A stretch of 24,173 nt of DNA from the NCBI GenBank assembly GCA_964445195.1, contig CAYUKA010000033.1, positions 1 through 24,173 on the forward strand, given 5' to 3'. Made by a program: the position numbers and the translations under genes. The notes beneath the pieces are model-generated. The model saw nothing but the letters and a program-made list of their open reading frames with translations, was not told the origin of the DNA and searched no databases. This document shows, in pieces, positions 8,080-15,112 of the stretch (position 1 is the stretch's first letter; each line of letters opens with the position of its first letter). The stretch comes from UM-FILTER-47-13 sp964445195 (lineage in GTDB: Bacteria > Pseudomonadota > Alphaproteobacteria > Micavibrionales > Micavibrionaceae).

Positions 8080-8838
8080 TTACGGTGCGAATCGGCCGGC
8101 CGCTGGCCCGCCGGCAAACAAGACGGCTTCTTCCTTATCCCGGTGAGCCCGCTGCAGCTTTTGCCCCAGCTCTCTTGTGCCGTCAACGAGCCGGCTTTCC
8201 CAGCGATCCGAAGACTTCTTTGTACGCGCCTTGTTAGACCAGTCGACAAGCTCTTCTTCCGAGAGATTAAGACGGATAGCAGCGTGATTAAACTGTGCAA
8301 AAGCTTTATCGAAACGACTTTTCGCAAGGAAACGGCCATTCGCTACATCCTCGAAACGCTGTTGAAGCTGGATTGTATAATAAGCCATTTCCAGACGATC
8401 AGCGATCTCATGAAGGTAGCTCCTGCCGTCTTCGCCCGGCATTTGATCGGCTTGCCCGCGGACTTGTTCCAGGGCTTTATGAAAGCGACGCCTGGGGAAC
8501 ATGATTTGCCGGTTTTCTTCCGTCCAGCAGTTGTAATCGACATAATCGGGGCCATAGCTCATCCACAAAGGAAACACGCTCATGACCGCGGCAAAAGCGC
8601 TGACGAGGGCGCCAGGAAGCGCTTCGCCGATGACAGGCTCCACACCCATAAGACCTGATGCGGCATAATAGAACGTGACGCACAGGCTTGCAGCCGGAAG
8701 CAACGCCAAAGGCAGGCGATATGTGAAATTTTTGAAATCATTGCCGTAAGCGCTGTCCAGCGCCGCACCCAGTCTTTCGATCTGCTTCCCGGTTTCCAGC
8801 CAGTTCGTACCGGCCAGTTCGGCAGGGATGGTCTCCAT
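8080..8838 (-). CDS. Unrecognised two-helix membrane protein
   Basis: The start chosen is ATG at 8838 (252 residues) because AAAGGA lies ten bases upstream. The frame stays open to 8934, but earlier starts have no ribosome site and the added residues look non-coding. The short N-terminal domain contains NWLETGKQIERLGAAL. Two hydrophobic segments follow at about 42-64 (LALLPAASLCVTFYYAASGL) and 74-94 (PGALVSAFAAVMSVFPLW), separated by a short loop, so both termini are probably cytoplasmic. A long charged, helical C-terminal region (about 100-252) is rich in Glu, Arg and Lys and may form coiled coil. I recognise no family. It is convergent with the short pyk and divergent from the full-length pyk, and any link to either is unknown. 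Confidence 0.7.
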   Translation of the reverse strand: METIPAELAGTNWLETGKQIERLGAALDSAYGNDFKNFTYRLPLALLPAASLCVTFYYAASGLMGVEPVIGEALPGALVSAFAAVMSVFPLWMSYGPDYVDYNCWTEENRQIMFPRRRFHKALEQVRGQADQMPGEDGRSYLHEIADRLEMAYYTIQLQQRFEDVANGRFLAKSRFDKAFAQFNHAAIRLNLSEEELVDWSNKARTKKSSDRWESRLVDGTRELGQKLQRAHRDKEEAVLFAGGPAAGRFAP

Positions 8839-9002
8839 TGATTCAGCGTCCTTTAAAGCTTGCATAATCTTGTATAATGGTGTTGTTGATTTAAAATATG
8901 AAAACTGATTACAAAAAATAGAGAGTGAAGTCAAGCGCGCACAGACCAGTGCAGAAGAATGAAGCGGCGTGAAAATCTACATATTTATCGCTTATCATCT
9001 TG

Positions 9003-9015
9003 TGTGCGTTGCACA
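9003..9015. promoter_or_regulatory. Palindrome TGTGC-N3-GCACA upstream of pyk
   Basis: A perfect 5+3+5 inverted repeat, TGTGCGTTGCACA, about 85 bases upstream of the full-length pyruvate kinase start. It has the dimensions of a small dimeric-repressor site and shares its TGC-N3-GCA core with three sites at the phasin promoter. The regulator is unknown. Confidence 0.35.
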
Positions 9016-9100
9016 GTCTGGTAAATTTGCCTGAATAAATAAAGTGGGCTGGCATATCATCCGTTTAAAATAAGAGAAAAAGAGGGTTTTAAGAGCGAAC

Positions 9101-10555
9101 ATGAATTCCGCGTCACCAAAAAATATACAGCGTAGCCGTCAGACCAAGATTGTCGCCACGCTCGGCCCGGCCTCTGCCGATATTGACATGATCCGCAAGC
9201 TGTTCCGCGCCGGTGTCAACGTCTTCCGCCTGAATTTCTCGCACGGCACCCATGACGACCACAGGGCGCGGGTCGAAGCGATCCGCGCGATTGAAAAAGA
9301 ATTCTCAATGCCGGTCGGTATTATTGCCGATCTGCAGGGGCCGAAGCTGCGGGTCGGCAAATTTAAAGACGATGCGATCGCGCTGAAAAAAGGCATGGCA
9401 CTGCGCTTTGACCTTGATAAAACGCCGGGCGATGAAACCCGCGTCAACCTGCCGCACCCGGAAATTATCAGGGCGCTGAAAAAGGGCGACCGCATTTTGC
9501 TTGATGACGGCAAGGTGCGGATGGAGATTACCGGCAAAGGAAAAACGAAAGAGGGCAAGGACTATCTGGACGCCAAAGTGCTGGCCGGCACGAAGCTCTC
9601 GAACAATAAGGGCGTTAACGTGCCGGGCATCGTGCTGCCGATCGCCGCCCTGACCACCAAAGACCGCAAGGATCTGACCGCCGCGTTGTCGATAGGCGTT
9701 GACTGGATCGCGCAGAGTTTCGTACAGCGGCCGGAAGATGTCGCCGAGGCGCGCAAGCTGATCGGCGGCAAGGCCGGGCTGATGGCCAAGATCGAAAAGC
9801 CCGCCGCGCTCGATCATTTCGACGCGATCCTCGATCTGGTTGACGGGATCATGCTGGCCCGCGGCGATCTTGGTGTCGAGATCCCGCCCGAAGAAGTCCC
9901 GGCCGTCCAGAAACGAATCGTTCGCCAGGTCCGTCATGCCGGCAAGCCGATCATCGTCGCCACCCAGATGCTGGAATCGATGATCGAAAGCCCGGCCCCG
10001 ACCCGGGCCGAAGCCTCGGACGTCGCCACCGCCGTGTATGACGGCACCGATGCGGTTATGCTCTCGGCCGAAACCGCGGCCGGCAAATACCCGCTGGAAG
10101 CCGTCGAGATTATGGACAGGATCTGCGCCAGCACCGAGCAGGACCCGGTCTATCGCCGCTTTATCACCGCCGATGAGCTTGAAGCCGCCGGCGATTCCTC
10201 TGACGCGCTGACCACCGCCGCCTATCATGTCGCGCGGGATATCCGCGCCGCCTGTATCGTTAATTACACCACGTCAGGGTCAACCGCGCTGCGCACGGCC
10301 CGCCAGCGCCCGGGCCGGCCGATATTGTGCCTGACCCAGAATAACGATGTCGCCCGCCGCCTGTGCCTGTCTTACGGTGTCCACGCGGTGCATGTCACCG
10401 ATGTCAAGGATACCGGCGGCGCCGTCCGCCGCGCGGCCGGGCTGGCCCAGCAATACAAGCTGGCCAAAAAAGGCGACCGCTTCGTACTGACCGCCGGCGT
10501 CCCGTTCGGCACGCCCGGCAGCACCAATATATTGCGTGTTGCGTGGGTGGAATAA
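9101..10555 (+). CDS. pyk: Pyruvate kinase, full length
   Basis: A 484-residue cytosolic glycolytic enzyme producing pyruvate and ATP from phosphoenolpyruvate and ADP. Family landmarks are complete: TKIVATLGPAS near the N-terminus, VFRLNFSHGTH, DLQGPKLRVG, LDDGKV in the B domain, catalytic K230 in LMAKIEKPAALD, ARGDLGVEIPPEEVP for metal and substrate, VATQMLESM, and VMLSAETAAGKYP. Unlike its upstream paralogue it keeps the C-terminal domain (about 345-484), including IVNYTTSGSTALRTARQRPG and the terminal FGTPGSTNILRV. The length is normal for the family. The two paralogues are visibly similar throughout the barrel. It ends 42 bases before the convergent cysteine peptidase gene. This is probably the main pyruvate kinase. 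Confidence 0.96.
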   Translation: MNSASPKNIQRSRQTKIVATLGPASADIDMIRKLFRAGVNVFRLNFSHGTHDDHRARVEAIRAIEKEFSMPVGIIADLQGPKLRVGKFKDDAIALKKGMALRFDLDKTPGDETRVNLPHPEIIRALKKGDRILLDDGKVRMEITGKGKTKEGKDYLDAKVLAGTKLSNNKGVNVPGIVLPIAALTTKDRKDLTAALSIGVDWIAQSFVQRPEDVAEARKLIGGKAGLMAKIEKPAALDHFDAILDLVDGIMLARGDLGVEIPPEEVPAVQKRIVRQVRHAGKPIIVATQMLESMIESPAPTRAEASDVATAVYDGTDAVMLSAETAAGKYPLEAVEIMDRICASTEQDPVYRRFITADELEAAGDSSDALTTAAYHVARDIRAACIVNYTTSGSTALRTARQRPGRPILCLTQNNDVARRLCLSYGVHAVHVTDVKDTGGAVRRAAGLAQQYKLAKKGDRFVLTAGVPFGTPGSTNILRVAWVE

Positions 10556-10597
10556 ACCCTGGCCCATCCTGTTATGATGTTATAGTGATTCAAACAC

Positions 10598-11539
10598 CTA
10601 TTCGGCGCTGGCGAGAACCGTCGCCGCTGGCTTGGTATGCAGCCACCACGCATTGCGGTTGATCGTGAAGATCGGGCGGTAGCGCGACACATCTGCGGAT
10701 GCCTTCACCCGCTCGCTCTGGTTATCGAGGATCAGCGCCTTGTCATCGGTATAGACGACCAGCACGGCGTGCGGAATGTCCTTTTCAAGATCATGGACGA
10801 TGGCGATCCGCATCCGTTCCTCCGGCACACCAAGGGCGCGCAGTGAAACATATTTGGCAATCGCGAAATCCTCGCAGTCGCCGCCGCGCTCGAAAAACTC
10901 GACCGGCGTCGCCCAGTAATCGCTTTTGCCCCAGTTGCGGTTATCAAGAATATATTTCTGGTCGTTGATATAGCTGTTCACCCGCTTGGCCATTTTATCA
11001 AGCGGCAACCCTTCGTAAAAGCGCAACTCGCGCTGCCAGGCGCTGACGATCTTCTGGCCGTGCGGCTGGGTCATTGCCCGCTCGAACCGTTTGAACATGC
11101 CGGTCCATTTGGTAAAGGCCTTGAGATCGGTTGAGGCGCGCTCCTCGCTGCCGAACAGGGCCGGGTAACGATGGATCGGTGTAAAGGCGCTGTCAGCCGC
11201 CGATGCCAAAGTCATCATCGCCGGCACATCTTTAATCGAGCCGGCACGGGCGTTTTTTACACCGAAGCTGGCAAAGGTCAGGAACAGCCCCGTGCCCGCC
11301 ACCAGGCACCGCATCGCCATTTGCTGGGCCAGCGTCCGGTACAGCGCACCGCGCGAAACCATTTTTTGTTCAATCAGGATTTTACCGAGATGCGCCCCAT
11401 GTGCCTTTTGCTGCTCCAGCGCCCGGCGCAATTCGCTGGTGGTCAGGCGGCCGCTGATGACCAGAAGCTCGCCAAGACGGTTGCGCTCCAGAAGCACTTT
11501 GAATTTGGTCAGAATGCCGCCCTTATATTGCTCGCTCAT
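10598..11539 (-). CDS. Membrane-anchored transglutaminase-like cysteine peptidase (BTLCP/LapG type) with MshEN-like N-terminal region
   Basis: A 313-residue protein in three parts. Residues 21-44 (RLGELLVISGRLTTSELRRA...) and 50-73 (HLGKILIEQKMVSRGALYRT...) form two tandem motifs resembling MshEN/GspE N-terminal units, some of which bind cyclic di-GMP. The second motif has Lys59 where the usual Gly sits. A single hydrophobic segment follows (about 78-94). The C-terminal domain is a bacterial transglutaminase-like cysteine proteinase with triad Cys222 (GGDCEDFA), His257 (IPHAVLVV) and Asp272 (LILDNQ), preceded by WGKSDYWATPVEFF. This suggests a cytoplasmic sensor, one helix and a periplasmic protease. 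LapG in this family releases large surface adhesins under c-di-GMP control through LapD; here sensing might be in cis. No adhesin or LapD gene is in the window, so substrate and ligand remain inference. Confidence 0.85.
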   Translation of the reverse strand: MSEQYKGGILTKFKVLLERNRLGELLVISGRLTTSELRRALEQQKAHGAHLGKILIEQKMVSRGALYRTLAQQMAMRCLVAGTGLFLTFASFGVKNARAGSIKDVPAMMTLASAADSAFTPIHRYPALFGSEERASTDLKAFTKWTGMFKRFERAMTQPHGQKIVSAWQRELRFYEGLPLDKMAKRVNSYINDQKYILDNRNWGKSDYWATPVEFFERGGDCEDFAIAKYVSLRALGVPEERMRIAIVHDLEKDIPHAVLVVYTDDKALILDNQSERVKASADVSRYRPIFTINRNAWWLHTKPAATVLASAE

Positions 11540-11699
11540 ATCCCGCTCATCCGCTCTGTCTCGGCTTTGTAAGCCCCGATTACTTTTTGTTTGTACCCTT
11601 TTATTAAAGCCGAGAAAGATTGACGAAACCTAAACAAACGGGCAAAAAAGCGGGTAATCGTTAAAAAAGCCGCCATAAAAGGGTTTTATTCCTAATGTC

Positions 11700-13220
11700 A
11701 TGAGCGATAACAATTTGAAAACGCTTGAGAAGTTAATCGACACGATGGCCGGTCAGCAGATCATGGTCATCGGCGATATCATGCTCGATCGCTTTGTTTA
11801 CGGCGCGATCGACCGCCTCTCGCCGGAAAGCGATTCGCCGGTGCTGGATATCCGGCACGAAGAGGCGCTGCCCGGCGGCGCCGGCAATGTTGCCGCCGCC
11901 CTGCACGGTCTGGGCGTCACGGTCACGCTCGCCGCCGTCATTGGCAATGATGAGGCCGGGCGGACGCTCAGCGCATTATTGGCCCGGTTAATGCCCGACG
12001 CGGCGAACGGGCTGCTGACCCTGCCGGACCGGCCAACCACCGAAAAGACCCGTTTCGTCAATGCTGACGGCCAGCTGATGCGCGCCGACCGGGAACAGCG
12101 GGCCCCGCTGCATGATGACGAACAGGCCCGGCTGCTGGCCAAAATTGAGGCAGCCCTGCCCGGCTGCGCGGCGGTGATTCTGTCTGATTATCATAAAGGC
12201 GTGCTGACCCCGGCCCTGATTCGCGCCGTCATCAATAAAGCCCGCGCCACGAACGTACCGGTGCTGGCCGACCCGAAACAGCCCGATGCCGCGTTATATG
12301 ACGGCGCATTCCTGCTCACGCCGAACCGCGCCGAGCTGGCCGACCTGACCGGCAAGACCGCCCATACGGACGAGGATATTGCCGCAGCGGCAACGCAGCT
12401 TCTGGCCGCCCATGATTTCGCCTGTATCGTCGTGACCCGTTCCGAAGACGGGATCAGCGTCTTTGCCCGGGACAACCCGGAACCGGTCCATATCCGCCAT
12501 GATACGCCGCCCGCCGTCACCGATGTCGCCGGAGCCGGCGATGTCGCCATTGCCACGCTGGCCGCCGCACTGGCCGCCGGGGCCGCCGTTGCCGAAGCCG
12601 CCGCACTGGCGAACCGGGCCTGCGCGCAGGCCGTGACACAGCCCGGCACCTGCCGGATTGATGCGGCAGCGCTGCGCGGCGCGCTGGCCGGACCAGTGCG
12701 GGTCAGCGTACCCGCGCCGGAACATGATGCTTATATATGCGGCTGGGACGACGCGGCGGCGCAGGTCAAAGCATGGCAGGCGCAGGGCCTGCGGATCGGT
12801 TTTACCAATGGCTGTTTCGATATCCTGCATTACGGTCATGTCACGTACCTGAACCGGGCGCGGACGCGCTGCGATAAGCTGGTGCTCGGCCTCAATCATG
12901 ATGCTTCGATACGGCTGCTCAAAGGACCGGACCGCCCGGTCCATGACGAGCAGGCGCGGGCGGCGGTGATCGGCGCGCTGGGCGCGGTCGACATGGTGGT
13001 GCTGTTCGGCGCCGAAGCGGCAGGGGAAGACAACACCCCCTGCGCGCTGCTGGAACGCCTCAAGCCCGACCTGTTTTTCAAGGGCGGCGATTACACGCTC
13101 GACCAGCTGCCGGAAGCCAAGGTCATGGCCGCGCACGGCGGCACGGTTGATATCATGCCGCTTTACGACGGTCACAGCACCACCGCCAGCATCGCCAGAA
13201 TGCGGCGCCAGACCGGCTAG
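11700..13220 (+). CDS. hldE: Bifunctional heptose-7-phosphate kinase / heptose-1-phosphate adenylyltransferase
   Basis: A cytosolic two-domain enzyme making ADP-heptose for the LPS inner core. Residues ~1-320 are a PfkB/ribokinase-type kinase: MVIGDIMLDRFVYG, the sugar-site block LPGGAGNVAAAL, and the anion hole with catalytic base in DVAGAGD (D281). Residues ~340-506 are a nucleotidyltransferase with NGCFDILHYGH, giving HxGH at 377-380, then KGPDRPV and the terminal GHSTTASIARMR. The length of 506 is slightly above the common ~475. The usual Thr after GAGD is Val. The start at 11700 is the only ATG ahead of the fold, although its best Shine-Dalgarno (AAGGG near 11680) is rather far upstream. 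It is divergent from the cysteine peptidase and not in an LPS operon here. Confidence 0.96.
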   Translation: MSDNNLKTLEKLIDTMAGQQIMVIGDIMLDRFVYGAIDRLSPESDSPVLDIRHEEALPGGAGNVAAALHGLGVTVTLAAVIGNDEAGRTLSALLARLMPDAANGLLTLPDRPTTEKTRFVNADGQLMRADREQRAPLHDDEQARLLAKIEAALPGCAAVILSDYHKGVLTPALIRAVINKARATNVPVLADPKQPDAALYDGAFLLTPNRAELADLTGKTAHTDEDIAAAATQLLAAHDFACIVVTRSEDGISVFARDNPEPVHIRHDTPPAVTDVAGAGDVAIATLAAALAAGAAVAEAAALANRACAQAVTQPGTCRIDAAALRGALAGPVRVSVPAPEHDAYICGWDDAAAQVKAWQAQGLRIGFTNGCFDILHYGHVTYLNRARTRCDKLVLGLNHDASIRLLKGPDRPVHDEQARAAVIGALGAVDMVVLFGAEAAGEDNTPCALLERLKPDLFFKGGDYTLDQLPEAKVMAAHGGTVDIMPLYDGHSTTASIARMRRQTG

Positions 13221-13257
13221 AATCAGTATCCGGCGCCTGTAATTCACAATTCCTTTT

Positions 13258-13275
13258 CACAGAATTGCACAGAAT
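13258..13275 (+). repeat. Direct repeat CACAGAAT, one helical turn apart
   Basis: CACAGAAT occurs at 13258-13265 and 13268-13275, a start-to-start distance of 10 bases, just upstream of the Fur-box promoter. This spacing places both on the same DNA face and could be an activator site, but two short copies may be chance. Confidence 0.35.
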
Positions 13276-13289
13276 CACCAGGCCCGCGC

Positions 13290-13318
13290 TTGACAAACGG
13301 CCACCCATAAGTGAGAAT
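13290..13318 (+). promoter_or_regulatory. Sigma-70 promoter overlapped by a Fur box
   Basis: Perfect -35 TTGACA (13290-13295), 17-base spacer, and -10-like GAGAAT (13313-13318, four of six). The -10 lies inside the Fur box, the classical repressing arrangement. Transcription would start near 13325 and reach the ATG at 13371. Confidence 0.75.
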
Positions 13319-13331
13319 GATTATCAATATC
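13313..13331. promoter_or_regulatory. Fur box
   Basis: GAGAATGATTATCAATATC matches the 19-bp E. coli-type Fur consensus GATAATGATAATCATTATC at 16 of 19 positions, counted by eye. It covers the -10 element and predicted start site, predicting repression when iron is plentiful. Related regulators (Irr, Mur) recognise partly similar sequences in some alphaproteobacteria, so the exact regulator is open. Confidence 0.75.
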
Positions 13332-13370
13332 ATAGAAATCCTGGCCGCCCTCTACGGAGACTGTTTTTTC

Positions 13371-13676
13371 ATGCTTGTTGACTTGTATTTGCTACGCAGC
13401 TATTTCGCCGAACAGTTTTCAGTCGTCTATGAACATGATCTGGTCACCCGCTATGGCCACGCCCCTGTGCGCGAAGCCATTGCCCGGGGCTGGCTTGATC
13501 ACAGCCATATTCCCTGCGGGCGCGGCCGGCGGCGCTGCGTCTGCCGGTTAACGCAATCCGGCGTACAGCAGGCCCGGCACATTATTGGCGGGGGAGGCAG
13601 CATAAATATATCACCGAAAAATGAAAACAGGGCTGGCCCTGCGGGCGAAGACTTGGTAGCATTGGCAAAGGTTTAG
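13371..13676 (+). CDS. Small iron-regulated protein with a C-x6-C-x-C cluster, winged-helix-like
   Basis: The start is ATG 13371 (101 residues), downstream of the predicted transcription start and with GGAG eleven bases upstream. A GTG at 13311 is in frame but would lie in the promoter. The first ~70 residues read as a compact helical domain: LYLLRSYFAEQFSVVYEHDLVTRYGHAPVREAIARGWLDH, then a short basic hairpin with Cys49, Cys56 and Cys58 in CGRGRRRCVC, then RLTQSGVQQA. This order of helices ending in a Cys-bearing basic wing recalls winged-helix proteins such as FeoC, but no family is recognised and no feoAB is nearby. The last ~30 residues look disordered. The Fur-box promoter suggests a role in iron homeostasis, perhaps as an Fe-S or metal-sensing regulator; this is inference. 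Confidence 0.65.
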   Translation: MLVDLYLLRSYFAEQFSVVYEHDLVTRYGHAPVREAIARGWLDHSHIPCGRGRRRCVCRLTQSGVQQARHIIGGGGSINISPKNENRAGPAGEDLVALAKV

Positions 13677-13741
13677 CGTTTACGCCGCTTTGCACGGCGC
13701 GCCTTCAGTCTTTTCCGCTTCGTCAACATAATGGTGACACC

Positions 13742-14491
13742 ATGGTCTCGCAGAATCAGTCTTCACGAAACAAATTTCACCTGACAGCCGTTTGCGCCTT
13801 ATTGCTCGGCGCCCCGTTATTCCTGACCGCCTGTCATTCGCATTTCGGCCCTTACCCGATGCCGAGCGGCTATACCTATCATGAGCGCCAGCACAAAGCC
13901 CCGCCGGGGCCGGAACCGGTGCTGAAAAAGATCGAGCATATGGAGCCGGCACGCTCTGTCGATGGTCATCACCACAAGGATTGCCCGGAAACATGTCCTG
14001 AAATGTATAACGGCCACCACCATATGAGCAGCCATGGCGGCATGCATGCCACGCCGGCCGCGACTGTGACAATCGGTGAACCGCTGATGGCCAGCGGCCC
14101 GTGGGACAACGCCGCACAGGATCTTGTCCGCCGTCTGGTTAACGGATTCGGCACACCGGTTGAGCCTGTCTTTATCCGCCCGGCCGATATGGGATCAGCC
14201 AGCGAAATCGCCATGGAGCGCGCCCTGCGCGGTGCCATGACGCAAAGCGGCTTTACCCTCGCCCCGGCGCCCGGTATGGGGCCGTATACGCTGCATTATG
14301 CCGCTACACCGCTGCAGGTTGGCGATGGCAGCCGCATGATGGTCACGATCACCCTGGCCGGTGACAATGGTGCCGTCGCCGAAGAAAGCGGCATTTACGC
14401 CGTCGGCAGCCCGCGCGTGATGGCCCCGCCACCGGCCCCGCACGAACATGGCGGTCCGGCGATGGCCGAACCGTTGCTGCTGGCCCCATAA
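13742..14491 (+). CDS. His-rich outer-membrane-type lipoprotein, unknown function
   Basis: A 249-residue exported lipoprotein. A basic N-terminus and hydrophobic stretch lead to the lipobox LTAC with Cys31 as the lipidation site. The mature N-terminal part (to ~105) is Pro/His-rich and contains HHHKDCPETCPEMYNGHHH, a Cys-x3-Cys flanked by histidine clusters, which could bind metal. The rest (about 115-215) is a folded domain with NAAQDLVRRLVNGFG, a helix around EIAMERALRGAMTQSG, and strands such as YTLHYAATPLQV and MMVTITLAG. The C-terminus is again Pro/His-rich. Family not recognised. The downstream FlgO-like lipoprotein begins 15 bases after the stop, so the two form a unit. The Fur-regulated gene lies 65 bases upstream on the same strand, so read-through and iron control are possible but unproven. 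Confidence 0.75.
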   Translation: MVSQNQSSRNKFHLTAVCALLLGAPLFLTACHSHFGPYPMPSGYTYHERQHKAPPGPEPVLKKIEHMEPARSVDGHHHKDCPETCPEMYNGHHHMSSHGGMHATPAATVTIGEPLMASGPWDNAAQDLVRRLVNGFGTPVEPVFIRPADMGSASEIAMERALRGAMTQSGFTLAPAPGMGPYTLHYAATPLQVGDGSRMMVTITLAGDNGAVAEESGIYAVGSPRVMAPPPAPHEHGGPAMAEPLLLAP

Positions 14492-14506
14492 ATCCGCGGA
14501 TTCTCC

Positions 14507-15088
14507 ATGGCCTGTTCCCGCGTCCGGCAATCACCTGCTTTACTGGGCGCGCTGGCCTGCCTCATCATCTTTCTATCCGGCTGCTCACCCCTGATCCAGA
14601 CCGCGGCACCGCGTCAGACCGAATCACCGCTAACACGCGCCCATTACGCCGCCGCTGAAATCCTGATCCAGCAGGCGCGCAGCGCGCTGACTCCGGCGAC
14701 ACCGGTTACGATCGGCGTGATGACCGATTTTGATAATCCCAACGAAATCACTAATTTCGGCCGGCTGGCGACCGAGCAGATCGCGAGCCGCTTCGTCCAG
14801 CTTGGCTACAGCGTCACCGCCACCGGCCCGGCGGCACTGGGTATACCGCCCTCATCTGCCGCAGCAGTTCCCGGCCCGCAAGTGGCCGGACAAACCGCGG
14901 CCGCCGGCAGCGCCATGATTACCGGCCAGTATGCGGCCGCGCGCGATACGGTGCTGGTGAATTTGCGTCTGGTTGACAGCGTCACCGATATGGTCATCGC
15001 CGCCCATGATTACGAAATCCGGCGCACGGCGAATGTCCGCGAATTGCTGAAAACCCGGACCGACAAAGACTCTTTCTTTTCCTTTTAA
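14507..15088 (+). CDS. FlgO-like lipoprotein
   Basis: A 193-residue lipoprotein: hydrophobic leader, lipobox LSGC with Cys26 lipidated, then a domain resembling the FlgO family. Matching elements are YAAAEILIQQAR, VTIGVMTDFDNPNEITNFGRLATEQIASRFVQLGY (in the order strand, loop, helix), and the later strands MITGQYAAARDTVLVNLRLVDSVTDMVIAAHDYEI. In Vibrio, FlgO is an outer-membrane flagellar lipoprotein needed for motility, but the domain occurs more widely in envelope proteins, and no flagellar gene is in this window. An Ala/Pro-rich insert lies near 110-140. The gene is in one unit with the upstream His-rich lipoprotein and convergent with the next gene, 24 bases away. Confidence 0.75.
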   Translation: MACSRVRQSPALLGALACLIIFLSGCSPLIQTAAPRQTESPLTRAHYAAAEILIQQARSALTPATPVTIGVMTDFDNPNEITNFGRLATEQIASRFVQLGYSVTATGPAALGIPPSSAAAVPGPQVAGQTAAAGSAMITGQYAAARDTVLVNLRLVDSVTDMVIAAHDYEIRRTANVRELLKTRTDKDSFFSF

Positions 15089-15112
15089 CCGGGCGCGCGG
15101 TCCGGCCGGGAT

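Noticed and set aside
9305..10228. Minus-strand open frame of about 307 codons
   Set aside because: Antisense to full-length pyruvate kinase; a shadow frame.
12294..13247. Long minus-strand open frame of about 317 codons
   Set aside because: Antisense to the unmistakable hldE; Arg/Gly/Ala-rich composition without motifs.
13311..13370. GTG 13311 as start of the iron-regulated small protein
   Set aside because: It lies inside the Fur box/-10 region, upstream of the predicted transcription start, and has no ribosome site; ATG 13371 fits better.
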